Assembly: GCA_017464525.1 (NCBI GenBank) | Contig: JAFTZM010000002.1 | Span: forward strand, 62,001-126,000 | Length of the DNA stretch: 64,000 nt | Reading direction: 5' to 3' | Source: Clostridia bacterium | GTDB lineage: Bacteria; Bacillota; Clostridia; Oscillospirales; QAKW01 | Shown: positions 60,960 through 64,000 of the stretch, in pieces | Position numbering within the stretch: the first letter of the stretch is position 1 | Layout: every line of letters begins with the position of its first letter | The notes under the pieces: model-generated | The model's input: the letters and a program-made list of their open reading frames with translations, nothing else | Database searches by the model: none | Told to the model about the DNA's origin: nothing | Program-made: the position numbers and the translations under genes

Positions 60960-62234
60960 TCATTTCAACGTCCTTAACCCTTTCGGATAGTGATTTTTCC
61001 CTACCCCATCGGAGGATTTTATAAAGCCCAGCGGCACCCCGGCCACGGTGACTACGCCATAGCCCTTCTGATCGCAGAAAACTGTCTGGCCGTTGACATA
61101 CCGCCTTGCCTGCTCCACATCCAGCTCCAGGGCGTAGCGGAACAGCTCCCGGGGCAGGCACATGGCCAAGTGGTGGGCGGGCTTCCATTGCCGCCCCTTC
61201 AGCTCCAGCACCTGCATTCCGGCCCGCAGGATCCGCAATCCGGGGGGATCGGGCAGATCCTCATCCACCCAATAAAAGTTGTTGCCCCGCCGGATCAGGT
61301 TGCCCTTCACGGAAATTTTCAGCAATTCCTGCAAAGCAGCCAGCGCATCGGGGTGCTTTTCAACTTTAAAGCGGGGCGCTTCTCTGCCCCCATCCCCATC
61401 CCGTTCCATAGCGCATACAAAATGGCCTTCACCACCATCGGCGGGAAAGATGCGTACCGCCTGCTCCAGGCCCAAAAAACCGGGACGGCCGCCGGGGATG
61501 CCGGTTTCCACCACATGAAAATCCGGGTGGTTTTCCAAAAACCAAAGGATCGTTTTTTCATTTTCTTCTAAATTAAAGGTACAGGTGGAATAAACCAATC
61601 TGCCGTCGGGGCGCAAGGTCTTGGCGGCATTTTCCAGAACCTCACGGCTGCGATCCCGGCAAAGGGCCACCAGCTCCTCGGTCCATTCCTCCAGGATCCT
61701 GGGATATTTCCGGAACATCCCTTCCCCGGAGCAAGGGCTATCCACCAGAACCTTATCAAAATATTCCGGCAGAGCCTTTGCTACAGCCGCCGAATCATTG
61801 TTGGTAATCACCGCCCGGGAGACCCCCATCCGCTCCATATTTTCCTGCAGGATCTTCGCACGCCCTGCCTGGATCTCATTGGCCACCAGCAGGCCGCCCT
61901 TCAATTTCGAGGCAATGGCGGTGGCCTTGGAGCCGGGGGCAGCGCAGAGATCCAGCACCCGCTCCTCCCCCTGCAGCTGCAGGGCGGTAACAGCGCTCAT
62001 GGCGCTGGGCTCCTGAAAATAGTAAAGGCCGGCCAGATGGTAGGGATGATTGCCGTCCCCCTCCGATTGCAGATAAAAGCCGTCCTCATAAAAGGGAGAG
62101 GGCTTTACCTCAAAGGGAACGATCCGTAAAAAATCCTGCCGGCTGATCTTTTTGCAATTAAACCGCACCCCTTCAAAAGCCGGCTGATCCAGCCAGGGGG
62201 TCAGATCGATCCATTCCTTCAAGTATTTCAGCAT
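60960..62234 (-). CDS. RsmF-like rRNA m5C methyltransferase
   Basis: A 424-residue NOL1/NOP2/Sun-type RNA cytosine-5 methyltransferase. VLDLCAAPGSKATAIASKL near 93-111 binds SAM; the two catalytic cysteines appear in VDSPCSGEGMFRK near 164 and YSTCTFNLEENE near 214. A C-terminal PUA-like RNA-binding part follows (about 290-424). The N-terminal domain is shorter than in E. coli RsmF. It starts by overlapping the mini-RNase III gene by 7 nt, placing two rRNA-processing enzymes in one operon. Confidence 0.9.
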   Translation of the reverse strand: MLKYLKEWIDLTPWLDQPAFEGVRFNCKKISRQDFLRIVPFEVKPSPFYEDGFYLQSEGDGNHPYHLAGLYYFQEPSAMSAVTALQLQGEERVLDLCAAPGSKATAIASKLKGGLLVANEIQAGRAKILQENMERMGVSRAVITNNDSAAVAKALPEYFDKVLVDSPCSGEGMFRKYPRILEEWTEELVALCRDRSREVLENAAKTLRPDGRLVYSTCTFNLEENEKTILWFLENHPDFHVVETGIPGGRPGFLGLEQAVRIFPADGGEGHFVCAMERDGDGGREAPRFKVEKHPDALAALQELLKISVKGNLIRRGNNFYWVDEDLPDPPGLRILRAGMQVLELKGRQWKPAHHLAMCLPRELFRYALELDVEQARRYVNGQTVFCDQKGYGVVTVAGVPLGFIKSSDGVGKNHYPKGLRTLK

Positions 62235-62617
62235 GATGCATCCTCAACGATCTTCAAAAACAGCTGCTGCAGCCGTTCATTTTCCCCGGCCAGGTGCAGA
62301 TAGCCCCAAAGAGCCTCAAAGCCGGTGGCCGCATGATAGGTGCCGTAATCGGCAGAGCGGGGCTTGGAATGGGTCTTGGCATTTCTGCCCCGGCGCACCA
62401 CCTCCAGCTCATCCTCGGCAAGCTCCGGCTGCAGAATTTCCAAAAAATGCTCCTGCGCAGCGCAATTCACAAACTTCTGAGCCTTTGCATGAAGCTTCTG
62501 GCTCTGGCAGTTGCCCTGGCTGAGCACATAGGCCCGCACAAACAATTCATATACGCCATCCCCCAGATAGGCCAGGGCCAAGGGGCTGTATTGGCGTAAA
62601 ACTTCTTCTTTAGTCAT
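62228..62617 (-). CDS. mrnC: Mini-ribonuclease III (MrnC)
   Basis: A 129-residue RNase III catalytic domain without a dsRNA-binding domain, as in MrnC, which matures 23S rRNA. LALAYLGDGVYELFVRAYV near 13-31 holds the catalytic Asp, VRRGRNAK near 74-81 is typical, and YHAATGFEALWGYLHL near 93-108 contains the second metal-binding Glu. It overlaps the phosphodiesterase gene by 8 nt and the RsmF-like gene by 7 nt. Confidence 0.95.
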   Translation of the reverse strand: MTKEEVLRQYSPLALAYLGDGVYELFVRAYVLSQGNCQSQKLHAKAQKFVNCAAQEHFLEILQPELAEDELEVVRRGRNAKTHSKPRSADYGTYHAATGFEALWGYLHLAGENERLQQLFLKIVEDASC

Positions 62618-63080
62618 ATTGATGCAGCAAAGCTCCTTTCGCCTTTCCGTTTTCGATCTCGATGATACCGTAATCCCGGTTGGGATTACGAAGAGAACCG
62701 GGATTCATCATTAAGATCCCTTCCCGCTCCTCTAAAAAGGGAATGTGGGTATGGCCGAAAAGCAGCACATCCGCACCCCGGCGTTTGGCCTCGGCCAATG
62801 CCCCGCCATAGCCGCTTTTGACCCCGAAGCGATGGCCGTGCATCATCAGCACCTTCACTCCGCCCAGCTCCAGCAACTGATCCTCCGGGCCCTGCGCACC
62901 GAAATCGCAGTTACCACGCACCTGATAGACCGGGTGCCCGGCGGTATATTGCATCATCCAGCGGGCATCGTCAATGTGATCGCCAAGATGTATAATTCCA
63001 TCGTTTGGATACAGATCGTATAATTCCCGCATGGGTTCCCGCAGCCCATGGGTATCGGAAATAATTAAAAATCGAAGCAT
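62610..63080 (-). CDS. YfcE/MJ0936-type metallophosphodiesterase
   Basis: A 156-residue calcineurin-like phosphodiesterase. ISDTHG near 6-11, HLGDHIDD near 32-39, GNCDFG near 56-61, MMHGHRFG near 80-87 and FGHTHIPF near 108-115 complete the two-metal site. Members hydrolyse phosphodiesters in vitro; the physiological substrate is unknown. AGGAG is 9 nt before the ATG at 63080; GTG and TTG codons two and one positions earlier are possible alternatives. It is the first gene of the three-gene RNA-processing operon. Confidence 0.9.
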   Translation of the reverse strand: MLRFLIISDTHGLREPMRELYDLYPNDGIIHLGDHIDDARWMMQYTAGHPVYQVRGNCDFGAQGPEDQLLELGGVKVLMMHGHRFGVKSGYGGALAEAKRRGADVLLFGHTHIPFLEEREGILMMNPGSLRNPNRDYGIIEIENGKAKGALLHQYD

Positions 63081-63148
63081 CAACACGTTCTCCTGTTCTT
63101 AATAGGGATATTGTAGCATAAAAAGTAGAGAAAAGGAAGGTGTTTTTC

Positions 63149-63418
63149 ATGTCTCAAGACAATTTATTCGATCAGATCAAAAACATGGACAAAAAAGAGC
63201 GGCGTGCGCTGCTGGATAAACTCAGCTCCGCCCTCACCCCGGAACAGCAAAAGCAGGTGATGTCGGTGGTGCAGGATAAAAAGCAGATGGAAAAGGTGCA
63301 GAATAACGCCACACCGGAGGATCTGCAAACATTGATCAACGGGCTGAACGGAGGGGATGCCAAGGATTTTCTCAACAGCCCCCAGGTTCTGAACCGCCTG
63401 AAGGAAATTCTTCGTTAG
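63149..63418 (+). CDS. Small charged helical protein, function unknown
   Basis: An 89-residue protein, mostly amphipathic helices: FDQIKNMDKKERRALLDKL near 7-25, then SALTPEQQKQVMSVVQDKK, and a C-terminal DFLNSPQVLNRLKEILR. No family is recognised. GGAAGG 8 nt upstream supports ATG 63149. GC3 is high through to the stop, so it is real coding. Its stop overlaps an uncalled downstream frame; one added base would fuse the two. Confidence 0.65.
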   Translation: MSQDNLFDQIKNMDKKERRALLDKLSSALTPEQQKQVMSVVQDKKQMEKVQNNATPEDLQTLINGLNGGDAKDFLNSPQVLNRLKEILR

Positions 63419-63663
63419 ACCTTGGCGGGCTGCTGAATTCCCTCCTGGGAGGTGAAGGGGCGGGGGACCTTCTGGGCGGCCTGGATCCGGCTATGCTGAT
63501 GAAGGCAGGCAAGGCCATCTCCCAGCTCAATAATAAGCCGGACGACCGCTGCAACCTGCTGGTAGCCTTAAAGCCCTATCTGCGCCGGGAGCGGCAGGAA
63601 CGGATCGAGGAAGCGATCCGCATTTTAAATCTGCTGCGGCTGGCAGAAATTTTCAGGAGCTGA
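63415..63663 (+). CDS. Downstream frame without canonical start codon
   Basis: An open frame continuing to TGA at 63661-63663. It encodes DLGGLLNSLLGGEG, then DPAMLMKAGKAISQLNN and LLVALKPYLRRERQERIEEA, resembling a small conserved Clostridia protein with a Gly/Leu-rich start and ALKPYL-type helix. The frame contains no ATG, GTG or TTG before 63493. AAGGAA lies 8 nt before a TTA codon at 63415 where a start would be expected. Either the start is lost, an internal ATG at 63493 is used, or a missing base separates it from the preceding gene. Confidence 0.55.
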   Translation, partial: LDLGGLLNSLLGGEGAGDLLGGLDPAMLMKAGKAISQLNNKPDDRCNLLVALKPYLRRERQERIEEAIRILNLLRLAEIFRS

Positions 63664-63667
63664 TACC

Positions 63668-63940
63668 ATGGATATTCTTTTGCAATCAGACGGCCAGCTT
63701 TACCCGCCCCGGCCGGCACCTCCAAAACCGAAACCGGAGCCAAAGCCGGAGCCGGAGCAAAAACCTGCGCCTCCTCCCCCGCCGCCGGCCGAGCCCCGAG
63801 CCCTGCCCTGGGAGGATTTTTTGATCATGGCCATTGCCTTCGTTGTGATAAAAAGCAGCGACCAACCGGATATCCCTCTGCTGCTGGCGCTGGCCTATGT
63901 TCTTTTTGACAACGGATTTTCGTTAAAAAACTTACTGTGA
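63668..63940 (+). CDS. Proline-rich small membrane protein
   Basis: A 90-residue protein. Residues 12-45 are a Pro/Lys/Glu-rich extended segment (PPKPKPEPKPEPEQKP) and residues 52-83 hold hydrophobic segments likely to enter the membrane. GGAG lies 8 nt before ATG 63668, 4 nt beyond the preceding stop, so it is cotranscribed with the two small frames upstream. No family is recognised. Confidence 0.65.
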   Translation: MDILLQSDGQLYPPRPAPPKPKPEPKPEPEQKPAPPPPPPAEPRALPWEDFLIMAIAFVVIKSSDQPDIPLLLALAYVLFDNGFSLKNLL

Positions 63941-63959
63941 GAGCCGCCATGCAGCTCTT

Positions 63960-64000
63960 CAGACTGTCGAAAAAGGCACCGACCGCAGAAAAAAGAAATA
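63960..64000. repeat. End of a second copy of the dispersed palindrome-ended element
   Basis: CAGACTGTCGAAAAAGGCAC and the bases following match the right end of the element at 27949-28082 in inverted orientation, with about two mismatches over 36 bases. The copy runs off the window. Confidence 0.65.

Noticed and set aside
1..64000. CRISPR arrays, tRNA or rRNA genes
   Set aside because: No regularly spaced repeats of 25-40 bp and no TTCGAAT-type T-arm motifs in tRNA-like context were seen.
1..64000. Prophage or conjugative element
   Set aside because: No integrase, terminase, capsid, relaxase or transposase gene is visible; mobility signs are limited to small repeats and composition changes.

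Overview
The window reads as a chromosome segment of a spore-forming, gut-type Clostridia bacterium, most likely an Oscillospiraceae/Ruminococcaceae relative. The evidence is a SpoIIR gene, a LysM-GH18 cortex-lytic-type enzyme, a T-box leader on cysE-cysS, type II pantothenate kinase, NfnAB, a GH78 rhamnosidase and dockerin modules. Most of the window is moderately GC-rich with strong GC3. Two stretches (about 39,640-44,770 and 47,560-48,550) are clearly AT-rich and look acquired.

Layout: 1-5,850 holds a housekeeping run (lepA, hemW, prmA, rsmE, a membrane protein, secG); the hrcA-grpE-dnaK-dnaJ block that often separates hemW and prmA in Firmicutes is absent. 6,000-14,000 holds a MITE-like palindrome, a rhamnosidase, an HtrA protease and a T-box-controlled cysE-cysS operon. 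13,960-23,650 holds a gutted AAA ATPase, mgtE with a structured leader and a possible leader peptide, a broken MFS gene, a stand-alone class II glutamine amidotransferase, an operon of PAP2 phosphatase, nitrilase-GDPD fusion and AraC regulator, a Gfo/Idh oxidoreductase and a GH18 enzyme. 23,688-27,940 holds a MATE pump with a predicted leaderless mRNA, then an O-antigen-ligase-type polymerase overlapping a lipoprotein transpeptidase.

28,166-36,043 encodes three consecutive exported proteins that all carry a dockerin-like Ca-binding module: a 1,735-residue surface protein with seven Ig-like modules and BspA-type leucine-rich repeats, a transglutaminase-like protein, and a lipoprotein nuclease/phosphatase-fold enzyme with the dockerin at its N-terminus. 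An AraC regulator then diverges from a FAD oxidoreductase plus MBL-fold pair.

The most unusual region is 39,611-48,553. Four copies of a ~140-bp regulatory repeat (terminator hairpin, palindromic operator, promoter) each sit upstream of members of two exported families: a secreted zinc protease with an Asp third ligand (HEIGHxxGLxD) and a lipoprotein. The cassettes are bounded by near-identical hairpins and interleave with a normal-composition sugar isomerase/oxidoreductase operon. Both protease copies and one lipoprotein copy are interrupted. 48,554-64,000 returns to core genes: nfnAB, an MBL hydrolase, two SGNH hydrolases, a solute-binding lipoprotein, spoIIR, upp, pyrR-uracil permease with an attenuator, coaW, an RsmF-like methylase, mini-RNase III, a phosphodiesterase and small unknowns.

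A recurring oddity is that five loci (MFS, protease copy 2, lipoprotein copy 4, an XRE regulator, and the small gene pair at 63,149-63,663) would each be restored or joined by adding one nucleotide; four of them sit in A/T homopolymers. This may be contingency-type slippage, decay, or homopolymer sequencing error.
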